A stretch of 33,436 nt of DNA, taken from contig CAKZMG010000227.1 of NCBI GenBank assembly GCA_937128235.1, positions 1-33,436 of the forward strand, in the 5' to 3' direction. Source of the DNA: an uncultured Verrucomicrobiales bacterium. GTDB taxonomy: Bacteria > Verrucomicrobiota > Verrucomicrobiia > Verrucomicrobiales > Akkermansiaceae. The position numbers and the translations under genes are program-made. Each line of letters begins with the position of its first letter. Position 1 is the first letter of the stretch. The notes under the pieces were generated by a model. That model had not been told where the DNA came from and did not search any database. It saw only the letters and a list, made by a program, of their open reading frames with translations. Shown here piece by piece: positions 8,257-17,513 of this stretch.

Positions 8257-9720
8257 CTACTTATCGCTTTTATAATCCCAGGCCCAGATGTCTTCCGTGT
8301 TGTCTGGTGCGGGCTGCTCTAGTGAGTATTGCTTCTGGTAGAGCTTTGCATTGTAGCCTCCCCACTTAGCCGCTGACATGAACATAGGCATGCGCTCGAA
8401 GCTTACTTCCCAGCTCATTCTTTTCTTAAAGAGGCTTGCCACTATTTCAGGGTGTTTGCTCGCGAGGTTGTTTGTCTCGCCAGGGTCTGCTGTTAGATCA
8501 TAGAGCTGAGTGGCTTCACTGAGTGGCTGGAGTAGTTTCCATTTGCCTACGCGGATGGCTGAGCCTCTGGTAGCCGTGCGCCAAGCTAGGAACTCATGCG
8601 GATCAGCGGAGTTTTCTCCAGTGAAGTGAGGGATCAGGTTCACGCTATCGTAGATGGGACCTTTCTTATCTGCGCGTCCCTCACGTGGGCTAGGCTTATG
8701 GTATGCCGGCGGGGTTCCTCCAGCTGCTTTTACGAATGTAGCCATGAAGTCTAATGAGATGACTGGCTTTTTATACACAGCAGGTTTCAGCTTAGCTGGC
8801 CAGTGGTAAATAGTAGGCACTCGGATGCCACCTTCTAGGAAAGTTCCTTTTGTTCCTCTGAGAGGTGCGTTCACGGCATTACTTACTTCTACTGATCCTC
8901 CATTGTCGGAAATAAATACGATCAGCGTGTTGTCTAGCTGGTTTTGCTTCTTAAGTGATGCTACTATTTTACCGATGTTTTCATCCATGCAATGCTGCAT
9001 GGCACAATAAATGCGTCTGGTCTTATGTTTGATGTGTTTGAATTTCTCCAGATCTGATGACTTCGCCTGCATGGGTGAGTGCGGAGTGTTATAAGAGAGG
9101 TAGAGGAACCAGGGATCATTATTTGCCTTGGCAGAAATAAAGTCTATCGCCTCTATCGTGAACCAATCTGTTAGATAAGTTGCACGGATTTCTTCTGGCT
9201 TCTTATCATTGTAAAAAAGCTTATTATTATCCACGGTAGGCCAGTAGTCATGCCCACCACCGAGCATGCCAAAGAAGAAATCAAAGCCACGCTTATTAGG
9301 ATGATGACCCGGGACGCTGTCGCCGAGATGCCATTTGCCAACCATGCCAGTGCGGTAGCCTAGTGCTTTTAAGCGGTCGCTGATAAGTGGCTCATCGAGC
9401 GGGATGCCGGCGTATTCTGGTCTGATGAAGTCTGGCTTGTTGAGATTGTGCTCAAATCCGAAACGTGAACCACTCCGACCAGTGAGAAGCCCGGCGCGTG
9501 ATGGCGCACAGACACTGCCAGAGACATAGCCGTCTGTGCAGAGAACTCCATTCGCAGCAAGCGCGTCTAAGTGTGGTGTCTGGATCTGCTTGGAGCCATA
9601 GCAGGAGAGGTCTCCGTAGCCCATGTCATCTGCTACGATGAGTAAAATGTTAGGCTTTTCATCAGCATGTAGCAGTGCTGTTAGAAAAATGAAAATGGAT
9701 GCGATGTAGTTTAGTTTCAT
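8257..9720 (-). CDS. Secreted sulfatase (formylglycine-dependent, Cys type)
   Basis: Signal peptide; NILLIVADDMGYGDLSCYG; CAPSRAGLLTGR (C-x-P-S-R); GKWHLG; FISDNGG. Confidence 0.95.
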   Translation of the reverse strand: MKLNYIASIFIFLTALLHADEKPNILLIVADDMGYGDLSCYGSKQIQTPHLDALAANGVLCTDGYVSGSVCAPSRAGLLTGRSGSRFGFEHNLNKPDFIRPEYAGIPLDEPLISDRLKALGYRTGMVGKWHLGDSVPGHHPNKRGFDFFFGMLGGGHDYWPTVDNNKLFYNDKKPEEIRATYLTDWFTIEAIDFISAKANNDPWFLYLSYNTPHSPMQAKSSDLEKFKHIKHKTRRIYCAMQHCMDENIGKIVASLKKQNQLDNTLIVFISDNGGSVEVSNAVNAPLRGTKGTFLEGGIRVPTIYHWPAKLKPAVYKKPVISLDFMATFVKAAGGTPPAYHKPSPREGRADKKGPIYDSVNLIPHFTGENSADPHEFLAWRTATRGSAIRVGKWKLLQPLSEATQLYDLTADPGETNNLASKHPEIVASLFKKRMSWEVSFERMPMFMSAAKWGGYNAKLYQKQYSLEQPAPDNTEDIWAWDYKSDK

Positions 9721-9725
9721 AATTT

Positions 9726-11645
9726 TTATTGCTTTAATTTTCGATAGTCTTCAATGCGGATAGTGATGCCTTCATCATCCAGGCGTTCAAGTAGTGGCAT
9801 CAGCACCTTGCGCGTGGTTCCTATCTGCTGGCGGATTTCGCTGGCAGTGGCTTGCTCTGTTTCTGTTAGATGAGAAATGACTGCCTGCTTAGCCGCTTCA
9901 TACTGTGATGTTTCCAGAAGAGCCTTCGGATCTAGCTCGATGACTTTTCCGCTACGGATCAAAAAGGTAAGTGCCTGCTGAGCGTCTGGAGTGTCTGCTA
10001 ATTCTACTCGGGGCGGAGGTTGAAGACCAGCTGATTTTAGGGTTGATACGATTTGATCCGCATATGAAACAAGATGTTCTGGGAGTTCTAGTGAATGCTC
10101 GGCACTAGCAATCCCGTCTTTGATCTTGTTAAACCCGCTTCCCACGATGTGCTTCTCGATGTGGTCCGAGAGTGATGGATGGATTCCATTTTCTATTAGT
10201 TGATTTCGCCATTCCTCGATGGGCATGGTAGGTGTGTCGGGAAATTTCTTATGAAACGAGGTGATGACATTTTCCGCAGTAGAGACAGCACTCTTCCAGC
10301 CAGCAGGATCAATGATGTGGTCACCTCGGTTAGTGATTTTCTTTTCCTTAATGAGCTTGGCAACTTGTAGCTCCGTGTGTTCTTGGGTGAATGGAGAATT
10401 TGCGAGTGGTGCAGAGCTACTTAGGATAGGGGATTTCTGGATTTCTGTTAGAATGAGCTGGCGGACGTTGCTCGGACTTTCCGCACGTTGTTCTAAAAAG
10501 CGCAATCTCTTCTCACTGCGGAACTGTCGTGGCTCAGCGTGGGCATCCAGAATGACACCGCCGCCTAAGGTTCCCTGCTGTGCACCATCGCGGATCACAA
10601 ACCGATCACCAACACATGCGGTAATAGGGGACTCTAGTCTGAGCTGCGCGTAGCAAGATTCACCAGGGGCAAGCTGAGTCTGGGAGTGAAGTATGATGCG
10701 TGCTCTCACACGCGCTGTGCCGTGATGAAGAATCACCGTTTCCGTGTGCTTGAGCACGCGCTTGGTAGCACTCTGTCCGCGGATGCTGCGCTCTTGCCGG
10801 CTAAGTGAGATGTCCAGTGTTGAAGTTTCTGTTAGAGTGTCCGGCAGAGTGATCACCGAGCCGCGCTGCACGCCGGGTTTTCCACGTTCATTGAGAGGCA
10901 GATCCGGAGCATTAAGCGCTGTACGCATTCCGTGCGTCGCAGTCTCTACTTGGGACGAATGATTCTGGATTCCTCGAATGTTAGAGGTAAGTTTTTCTGG
11001 CATACAGCAGACGGTCTCACCTTTAGAAAGCGTACCTCCAGTGAGCGTGCCAGTGATGACTGTTCCTACCCCAGTAGGGGAAAAAACTCTGTCCACAGGA
11101 ATCCTAGCGATAAGGTTTTTCGGTGACTGCTTGAGCTCTTTGATGCGGGTGAGAATTTCTGCTTTGAGATCATCTATCCCATCACCAGTGATCGATGACA
11201 CGGGAATGATAGTGGCTTCTTCTAAACTTGTGCCGATGAGTTCATCCCGCACCAGCTCTTCTGTGAACTCAATGTCCTCAGCAAGGTCTGCTTTAGTGAG
11301 TGCAATGATCACATTTTCCACTCCAAGATAATTTAAAATATGCAAGTGCTCTTCAGACTGCGGCATCCAGCCATCATCCGCCGCCACGATGAATACAGCA
11401 ATGTCCAGCGCGCCCACGCCCGACACCATGTTATTTACGAAATCCGCGTGACCAGGAACATCAATGATGCCTACCTCGTGATCCTTTCCTTTATCGCTGA
11501 GCGTGAGATGGGCGAAGCCTAGCTCGATGGTGACTCCGCGTTTTTTTTCCTCAGGAAGCCTATCTGGATCAATGCTCGTAAGCGCCTTGATGAGCGATGA
11601 TTTACCGTGGTCAATATGACCTGCTGTGCCAAGTATGCAGTGCAT
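9726..11645 (-). CDS. selB: Selenocysteine-specific translation elongation factor
   Basis: GTAGHIDHGKSSLIKALT, RGVTIELGFAHL, DVPGHADFVNNMVSGVGALD, LTKADL; long winged-helix-like C-terminus. Confidence 0.92.
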   Translation of the reverse strand: MHCILGTAGHIDHGKSSLIKALTSIDPDRLPEEKKRGVTIELGFAHLTLSDKGKDHEVGIIDVPGHADFVNNMVSGVGALDIAVFIVAADDGWMPQSEEHLHILNYLGVENVIIALTKADLAEDIEFTEELVRDELIGTSLEEATIIPVSSITGDGIDDLKAEILTRIKELKQSPKNLIARIPVDRVFSPTGVGTVITGTLTGGTLSKGETVCCMPEKLTSNIRGIQNHSSQVETATHGMRTALNAPDLPLNERGKPGVQRGSVITLPDTLTETSTLDISLSRQERSIRGQSATKRVLKHTETVILHHGTARVRARIILHSQTQLAPGESCYAQLRLESPITACVGDRFVIRDGAQQGTLGGGVILDAHAEPRQFRSEKRLRFLEQRAESPSNVRQLILTEIQKSPILSSSAPLANSPFTQEHTELQVAKLIKEKKITNRGDHIIDPAGWKSAVSTAENVITSFHKKFPDTPTMPIEEWRNQLIENGIHPSLSDHIEKHIVGSGFNKIKDGIASAEHSLELPEHLVSYADQIVSTLKSAGLQPPPRVELADTPDAQQALTFLIRSGKVIELDPKALLETSQYEAAKQAVISHLTETEQATASEIRQQIGTTRKVLMPLLERLDDEGITIRIEDYRKLKQ

Positions 11646-11866
11646 TATGAAGTAGTGATTATGTCTGTGATGCGGCCCTTCTCGAAGTCAAAAGTAGTCA
11701 TTTCAAGTCTAACAAGATCACCATTCACTATCTCATCACGGATATGAGCCTTTTTCATTTCCGTGTGGCCAATGATCTGCTTCCCATTCTTAAGCTCCAC
11801 ACAAAACGTGCGCTCATCTCTACGGCTAATTACCTTTCCCTCAGTTACAATTGGTGCGTCTTTCAT
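11645..11866 (-). CDS. infA: IF-1-like S1/OB-fold protein
   Basis: EGKVISRRDERTFCVELKNGKQIIGHTEMKKAHIRDEIVNGDLVRLEMTTFDFEKGRITDI resembles IF-1 but is divergent; stop overlaps selB start (TAATG). Confidence 0.75.
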   Translation of the reverse strand: MKDAPIVTEGKVISRRDERTFCVELKNGKQIIGHTEMKKAHIRDEIVNGDLVRLEMTTFDFEKGRITDIITTS

Positions 11867-12000
11867 GTCTGATGGTAAGTTAAACGGTGATCAATGTTTG
11901 TCCAGAATTGTCGTGGTAGAAATCTTATTTGTCTGGCTGAGAACTAAATTTATTACCCCTTAATTATAGCTCAAGATAAAACTGGCGTCAGCAAGGTTGA

Positions 12001-13044
12001 CTATTTCTTTAGATGTTCCTCGATCCTTTGTCTTTCACGTTGGATCTCTGCGGAGATCTGGGCTTCGGTGGGGAGGATGGTGCGGTATTTAGAGGCGAAG
12101 AGTTGTTCGTTTTCTTTGAGAACGGAGTATTGGACAATGGTTTCGTCTTTGTCTGCGCAAAGGATGATGCCGATGGTCGGGTTATCGTCTGCGCCTCGCT
12201 TTAGGTCATCGAACATGCGGACATACATGTCGATCTGCCCGATGTCTTGGTGGCTGAGCTTGGTTGTTTTGAGGTCGACGATGACGAAGCATTTCAGCAG
12301 GTAATTATAGAATACGAGATCCAGATAGAAGTGGCTGGTCTCGGTGCTGATACGCATCTGCCGAGCTACGAATGAAAAGCCATTGCCGAGTTCTAGGAGG
12401 AATTTCTGAAGGTCATTGATGAGGGCGGATTCGATGTCTTTTTCCTGAGTGCTGGGGTCTTCTGAGAGATTGAGAAATTCTAGGATGTAGGGGTCTTTGA
12501 GCTGGGAGAGGATTTTTTCTTTCTGAGTTAGATCTGTTTCTGTTCCAGCCTCGATAGTTGAGGGTTGTTGGGTCGAGAGGAGTCGCTGGTAGGTTTTGGT
12601 TTTTATTTGGCGTTCTAGGGTTCTAGAACTCCAGTTGTAATTTCCTGCCTCAGTGATGTAGTAGTTTCTAGCATCTGAGTTTTCTTCCCTCATTATCAGA
12701 CGATGATGAGTCCAGCTCAATTCGCTACGCAGTGCGTAGCGAATTCCTAAGTCTTTATAGGTGAGTAAGAACTGTCGAAAGTTTCTAATGTTGGCTAGAG
12801 AGAACCCTTTGCCAAATTCGCCTGTCAGAGACTTTGATAGTTCTTCAAGCAATCTTTTACCATATTGGGCTGTGGCTGAGCCGCCTTGCTCTTCTTCTAC
12901 GATGCGCTTACCGATGAGCCAGTAGGCTTCGACCATGGTGGAGTTTACTGCGCGGATTGTCTTAGAGCGAGCTTCGCTGAGGATGGTTATTACCTCGGAG
13001 AAGAAATTTTCTGGGGTTGGGTCTTTTGTTGTGATGTCGCTCAT
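12001..13044 (-). CDS. DUF1016/YhcG-family PDDEXK nuclease domain protein
   Basis: YWLIGKRIVEEEQGG, LSWTHHRLIMR, NYYITEAGNYNWSSRTLERQI, HFYLDLVFYNYLLKCFVIVDLKTTKLSHQDIGQIDMYV. Confidence 0.92.
   Translation of the reverse strand: MSDITTKDPTPENFFSEVITILSEARSKTIRAVNSTMVEAYWLIGKRIVEEEQGGSATAQYGKRLLEELSKSLTGEFGKGFSLANIRNFRQFLLTYKDLGIRYALRSELSWTHHRLIMREENSDARNYYITEAGNYNWSSRTLERQIKTKTYQRLLSTQQPSTIEAGTETDLTQKEKILSQLKDPYILEFLNLSEDPSTQEKDIESALINDLQKFLLELGNGFSFVARQMRISTETSHFYLDLVFYNYLLKCFVIVDLKTTKLSHQDIGQIDMYVRMFDDLKRGADDNPTIGIILCADKDETIVQYSVLKENEQLFASKYRTILPTEAQISAEIQRERQRIEEHLKK
12719..12745. repeat. 27-nt perfect palindrome inside the PDDEXK CDS
   Basis: AATTCGCTACGCAGTGCGTAGCGAATT. Confidence 0.9.
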
Positions 13045-13070
13045 GGGATGGTGAGTTTTGAGTATGGTGG

Positions 13071-13215
13071 ATATGTCGCCCCCTTCGGGGCTTGGTTCTT
13101 ATTTGATTAGGTATCCCAGGGCTGCGCTACGCTGACCCTGGGCTATTATATTTCGCCCTTTTAGGGCTGGTTGATGGTGGGTTGATTCAATTGGCTACAC
13201 AGTGTGTAGCGAATT
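13071..13215. repeat. REP-like cluster of short hairpins plus a 27-nt palindrome related to the one at 12719
   Basis: GCCCCCTTCGGGGC (13078-13091), CCCAGGG...CCCTGGG (13115-13142), GCCCTTTTAGGGC, AATTGGCTACACAGTGTGTAGCGAATT (13189-13215). Confidence 0.75.
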
Positions 13216-13223
13216 GGATTGGA

Positions 13224-14246
13224 CTATCCCATGGGATAGAGATTGGCAGATGTGAGTTCGTCGATTTCTGCCATGACTTTCTCGCTAATCGTAATTTCTG
13301 CTGCTGCGATGTGGGCGGGGAGCTGGGAAAGCTCACTCACTCCGATGAGGGTAGAGGCTACGAATTTATGCTGCTTGCTCCAGGCGATGGCGAAGGTGAC
13401 TGGGTCGATTCCTTCTCGGTTTGCTATTTCCATGATGGCTTTGGTGTTCTCCTCAGCTCGATCATTAAAGAAACGGCTTGCCATTTTTCTCTGACGAGCT
13501 GGGCCATCAAGGTAGGCGGAAAATCTGGCACCTTTTGGTTTGGCTCCTGCATTGTATTTTCCTGAGAGCACACCTCCTGCCAGAGGGGAGTAAGGAAGGC
13601 TGCTCACACCTTCAGCGAGACAGGCCGCACTGAGTTCGTCTTCAAATCTGCGATTGTTCACCGAGAAATTATTTTGAATCGTATCAGCACGGCGGAGACC
13701 AGCTGCGTCTGCTCCACTGAGCCATTTCATGAGGCCGTAGCAGGTTTCATTTGAGAGTCCGTATGAGCGTATTTTTCCTTCGCGGATCAAATCATCTATT
13801 GTTTCTAGAGCATCTAGCGCTCGCATGTCATGATCTGGCCAGTGGATCTGGTAGAGGTCGATGTAGTCGGTCTTTAAGCGTTTGAGACTGCCTTCTAAAG
13901 CTCGGCGGATATTGAATCCATCAATCGCGGCCTTGTCAGATCTCACAGGTGGATTAAACCATCCGTGAGCTGGACCCGCTATCTTAGAAGCGATGATGAG
14001 AGACTCACGCTTGATCGACTTATCCTGCATCCAGTCACCGATCCATTCTTCTGTTAGCCCAGCTAGTTCTTTAGATGAAGGAACGGGGTAAATTTCAGCT
14101 GTATCAAAAAAATCAATACCACCTTCCACGGCAGCATCCATGATCTTGTAGCTTTCCTCCTTATCAGCCTGCTGCCCAAAGGTCATCGTCCCAAGTCCAA
14201 TGACACTAACCACTATCCCACTTTTCCCTAATCTTCTTTTTTCCAT
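13224..14246 (-). CDS. Aldo/keto reductase (Tas-like)
   Basis: LGKSGIVVSVIGLGTMTFGQ, DFFDTAEIYPVP, GLTEEWIGDWM, LIIASKIAGP, DYIDLYQIHWPD. Confidence 0.92.
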   Translation of the reverse strand: MEKRRLGKSGIVVSVIGLGTMTFGQQADKEESYKIMDAAVEGGIDFFDTAEIYPVPSSKELAGLTEEWIGDWMQDKSIKRESLIIASKIAGPAHGWFNPPVRSDKAAIDGFNIRRALEGSLKRLKTDYIDLYQIHWPDHDMRALDALETIDDLIREGKIRSYGLSNETCYGLMKWLSGADAAGLRRADTIQNNFSVNNRRFEDELSAACLAEGVSSLPYSPLAGGVLSGKYNAGAKPKGARFSAYLDGPARQRKMASRFFNDRAEENTKAIMEIANREGIDPVTFAIAWSKQHKFVASTLIGVSELSQLPAHIAAAEITISEKVMAEIDELTSANLYPMG

Positions 14247-14312
14247 ACTGCAAATTTAGAAGTCACTGGGTGCTTTGCAAGTAAGGATCTAATATATTTT
14301 TGGGGAACTTCC

Positions 14313-14852
14313 TTATTTAATACGATCAATGATATCTCGTAGTGTCTTTGCTATTTCTTTTTGTCCTGCCTTCTCGTATTGGTTGGCAGTTTCTTTAATT
14401 CTAGCAAGTTCTGCTTGGTTGTATTTGTCCTTCATGGCGCGAAGTTCTGGGATATCATTTGCTGCTTCTAAAATTTTTCCGAGACGGGTAAAGCCCTCTA
14501 CATTAGATATTCCTGGCTCGTTTTTTGCTTTCACGAGGTCCGCTAGGTCGGGGTGCGCAAGCATAGCCTTTTTAAATTCTTGATCTATCTTGTATGCTTC
14601 ATCCGCCAGTTTATCCAGTTCAGGGGTGTCACCTAACCTGGCCGCTTTCATATTTTTCATAACCCAGGATGCAAACTTGCTATTTGCGGAAGTGACTGCC
14701 TCTTCTACACTGAGTGGCCCATCGCCTTTAGCTTCGTTCGCTTCCATCGCTTTTTCCATGGTAGATTTTTTAGCGGTCTCATCGCTGCAAGAAGTCAGAG
14801 TAATTGTAAGAAAGGATAGACTGAATATGGTGAATTTTAGAGTAGATTTCAT
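14313..14852 (-). CDS. Lipoprotein of unknown function
   Basis: MKSTLKFTIFSLSFLTITLTSCSDE signal peptide with TSC lipobox; helical body. Confidence 0.7.
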   Translation of the reverse strand: MKSTLKFTIFSLSFLTITLTSCSDETAKKSTMEKAMEANEAKGDGPLSVEEAVTSANSKFASWVMKNMKAARLGDTPELDKLADEAYKIDQEFKKAMLAHPDLADLVKAKNEPGISNVEGFTRLGKILEAANDIPELRAMKDKYNQAELARIKETANQYEKAGQKEIAKTLRDIIDRIK

Positions 14853-15143
14853 ATTTTTTTATGATGTTAATTAAGTAGTTATTGCTTGCTGTTAGTAAAT
14901 ATTTCAATCTTAGCGTAATTATCTCTCAATTTCAGTCAACAGGAAAAAGTTGGGCTGGTTTATTCGAGGATTTTACACACGGTATGATGATACTATTCCG
15001 CTGTAAATGCACGTTAAACCGATAAGGTTTAGTTTCAGTTTTCTCAATGAAAGGGGCAGATAGTATTAATGAATTTAGCGGAAATCTTGCTTGCTTTGAG
15101 CATCATGAGTGAACAATCTAGCTAAGCACTAAAGCGCAAATTA

Positions 15144-15215
15144 GCCCCAGTAGTTCAACGGATAGAACGAGGCTCTCCTAAAGCTTAGATGCAGGTTCGA
15201 TTCCTGCCTGGGGTA
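15144..15215 (+). tRNA. tRNA-Arg (anticodon CCT)
   Basis: GCCCCAG/CTGGGGT acceptor, D-arm GTTC..GAAC, anticodon arm AGGCT-CTCCTAA-AGCTT, T-arm GCAGG-TTCGATT-CCTGC, discriminator A; CCA not encoded. Confidence 0.93.
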
Positions 15216-16752
15216 TGCTGCGGATGCCGGTTTTGGTTTTGATGACGGTATCTAACATTTTCTTTAGCTCTGCTGCTTTTTCGGGATGATCTTTGATGAT
15301 GTTTTTCTGCTCTCCGATGTCTGTAGAGAGATTATAGAGTCTGCCAGCTTGTTGCTTTTTCTTTTTCTTGTTGAAGTTCCCTCGGATGTATTTCCAGTCG
15401 CCTTGTCTGATGGCGAGTGTTCTGCCAGCTTCTTCTATGGTATAGTTTAGACCTTTCTTGTTAGATCCTGTTAGAGTGGAGAAGATGTCGCGGCTATCGA
15501 TGCCTTGGTTTGGCTTTAGTTTGATGTTGAGCATCTTTGCGAAGCTTGCCATGAGGTCGATCTGGTTCACGAGTGCGGTGGATTTGCCAGGCTTGATTTT
15601 CCCTGGCCACTTGATGATGAATGGAACGCGGGTTCCGCCTTCGTAGATCTGGTATTTTCCACCACGGTAGGGGCCTGATCCATCGTGTCCGCGGTCGCTT
15701 TCTTTGGTGGAGGTGTGAACGGTGGTGCCGTCTTCATAGCCATCGTCATAGACGGGACCGTTATCGCTTGAGAAGATGACGATGGTGTTGTCGGTGAAGC
15801 CGTTATCATCGAGTGACTTGATGATTTCTCCAGCTGCCCAGTCGAACTGCACCATGGCATCTCCTCGATAGCTGAGTTTTGATTTCCCTTTGAATCTAGG
15901 GTGCGGTGCGCGTGGGACGTGGATGTCTTGTGAGGCGAAGTAGAGGAAAAATGGCTGATCTTTAGTGCGCGATGCGATGTATTTTTTGGCTTGTTTTACA
16001 AATTCATCCGCCATGGTTTCATCATTCCAGAGGGCAGCTTTTCCGCCGAACTGTCTGCCTATTCTACCTATGCCATTGATCACGGAGACATTGTGCCCGT
16101 GTGAGCTTTTGTAGTAGGTCATGGACTCTGGGTTTTTCTTTCCGTCAGGATACTCAGTGCAAGTGACACCGTCTGGTTTCTTCCCTACGAAGAGTGGGTC
16201 TTTAGGATCTAGTCCTACGACTCGGTGATTTTCTAGATAGACGCATGGGACGCGGTCATTGGTGGAGGGGAGGAGAAATGAGTAGTCGAATCCGAGTTCA
16301 AGCGGTCCAGGTTTTACATCGCCGTTCCAGTCCACTGGAGTTTTTCCATCACCTATTCCTAGGTGCCATTTGCCCACGACTGCGGTCTGGTAGCCTGCTT
16401 TTTTGAATAACTGCGGCAGGGTGAACATGTTTGGCTTGATCGCCATGGCCGCATTTGGCGCGAGCACACGCACGCCATGACGGAAGCCATGAATGCCTGT
16501 GAGCATAGAAAAACGCGATGGCGTACATGTGGCTGCTGAGCAGTGCCCATCAGTAAACATCAGTCCTTCCTTAGCCATTTGGTCTAAGTTAGGGGTAGGG
16601 ATAAGTTTTGCCCCATAAGCTCCTACATCACCGTAGCCCACGTCATCTGCGTAGATGATGACGACGTTTGGTTTTTCAATTTTTTCTTGCCCTGAGCATA
16701 GGATACTACTGAACGCGAGGCTGGCTGAGGTGATGATGGCTGACGTATTCAT
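15178..16752 (-). CDS. Secreted sulfatase (Cys type) whose 3' end overlaps the antisense of tRNA-Arg
   Basis: NVVIIYADDVGYGDVGAYG, CTPSRFSMLTG, GKWHLGIGDG, FSSDNGP; C-terminus IPQAGIEPASKL is read from tRNA antisense. Confidence 0.93.
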   Translation of the reverse strand: MNTSAIITSASLAFSSILCSGQEKIEKPNVVIIYADDVGYGDVGAYGAKLIPTPNLDQMAKEGLMFTDGHCSAATCTPSRFSMLTGIHGFRHGVRVLAPNAAMAIKPNMFTLPQLFKKAGYQTAVVGKWHLGIGDGKTPVDWNGDVKPGPLELGFDYSFLLPSTNDRVPCVYLENHRVVGLDPKDPLFVGKKPDGVTCTEYPDGKKNPESMTYYKSSHGHNVSVINGIGRIGRQFGGKAALWNDETMADEFVKQAKKYIASRTKDQPFFLYFASQDIHVPRAPHPRFKGKSKLSYRGDAMVQFDWAAGEIIKSLDDNGFTDNTIVIFSSDNGPVYDDGYEDGTTVHTSTKESDRGHDGSGPYRGGKYQIYEGGTRVPFIIKWPGKIKPGKSTALVNQIDLMASFAKMLNIKLKPNQGIDSRDIFSTLTGSNKKGLNYTIEEAGRTLAIRQGDWKYIRGNFNKKKKKQQAGRLYNLSTDIGEQKNIIKDHPEKAAELKKMLDTVIKTKTGIRSIPQAGIEPASKL

Positions 16753-16809
16753 AGGTGAAAAGTTTCAGCGATGAGAAGCCTGAGCGCAACCGTTATTTGA
16801 TCGTTAATT

Positions 16810-17472
16810 TTATTTGCCGGTGTCTTTCTTGTCTTCCAGCTTGAGCTTTTCCATCTTAGGGGCAATGACCGCTCGGCAGTATGGATTCTTATTTTTGTTC
16901 AGGCGGTAGTAGTCTTGGTGATAGACTTCTGCTGGATGAAATTTCCCCGCCTTTTTGATGCTAGTAGCGATGGGTTTGTCGAGCTCTTCTTGGGCTTCTT
17001 TTCTAGAAGTAGTGGCTAATTTTAGCTGCTCCTTAGTGTGGCAGAATATCGTGGATAGATACTGTGGTCCGCGGTCTGCACCTTGGCCATCAGCCTGGGT
17101 TGGATCATGCGCTTTCCAGAACCATGCGAGGATGGTTTCAGTAGAAATTTTCTTAGGATCATAGACGATGTGGACTACTTCTACTTCGCCAGTGTTTCTG
17201 CTCAGACTGGTAACGTCTTGGTAAGTTGGCTTGGGGTTCGTGCCTCCCATGTAGCCGGAGGTGGCTGAGACTACTCCATCTAGCCTATTATAAATGGCTT
17301 CCACACACCAGAAACAGCCTGCTCCGAGGGTGATCTGTTGGTGACCTTCTGCAACTACGGGCATTGCGGCGGGCTTCTTTTGTTCTTCTGACATGGCGTT
17401 ATTTTGAGTGAATAGGATCATCGTCCCTGTGATTGCCAAGATGGCGATGCATGCTTTAGTGAGTGTTTTCAT
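16810..17472 (-). CDS. msrA: Secreted peptide-methionine (S)-S-oxide reductase
   Basis: ITLGAGCFWCVEAIYNRLDGVVSATSGYMGG, FWKAHDPTQADGQGADRGPQY; N-terminal signal sequence. Confidence 0.95.
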   Translation of the reverse strand: MKTLTKACIAILAITGTMILFTQNNAMSEEQKKPAAMPVVAEGHQQITLGAGCFWCVEAIYNRLDGVVSATSGYMGGTNPKPTYQDVTSLSRNTGEVEVVHIVYDPKKISTETILAWFWKAHDPTQADGQGADRGPQYLSTIFCHTKEQLKLATTSRKEAQEELDKPIATSIKKAGKFHPAEVYHQDYYRLNKNKNPYCRAVIAPKMEKLKLEDKKDTGK

Positions 17473-17513
17473 AGGGCTTGTTCTAATTTCTGGGTTACAC
17501 AGGTAAGAGTGTC

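Noticed and set aside
10261-11522. Plus-strand ORFs antisense to selB (10261-10653, 10744-10962, 10932-11126, 10978-11331, 11340-11522)
   Set aside because: No domain or start-signal support; selB frame conserved throughout.
12013-13565. Plus-strand ORFs antisense to the PDDEXK and aldo/keto reductase genes (12013, 12068, 12886, 13182, 13243)
   Set aside because: Shadow ORFs; the minus-strand genes have clear family motifs.
15567-15860. ORF 15567-15860(-) and 16359-16550(-) within the sulfatase
   Set aside because: Same-strand alternative frames without motifs; sulfatase frame intact.
16810-17472. MsrA as a possible selenoprotein given nearby selB
   Set aside because: The active site reads GCFWC with a normal Cys codon; no in-frame TGA.
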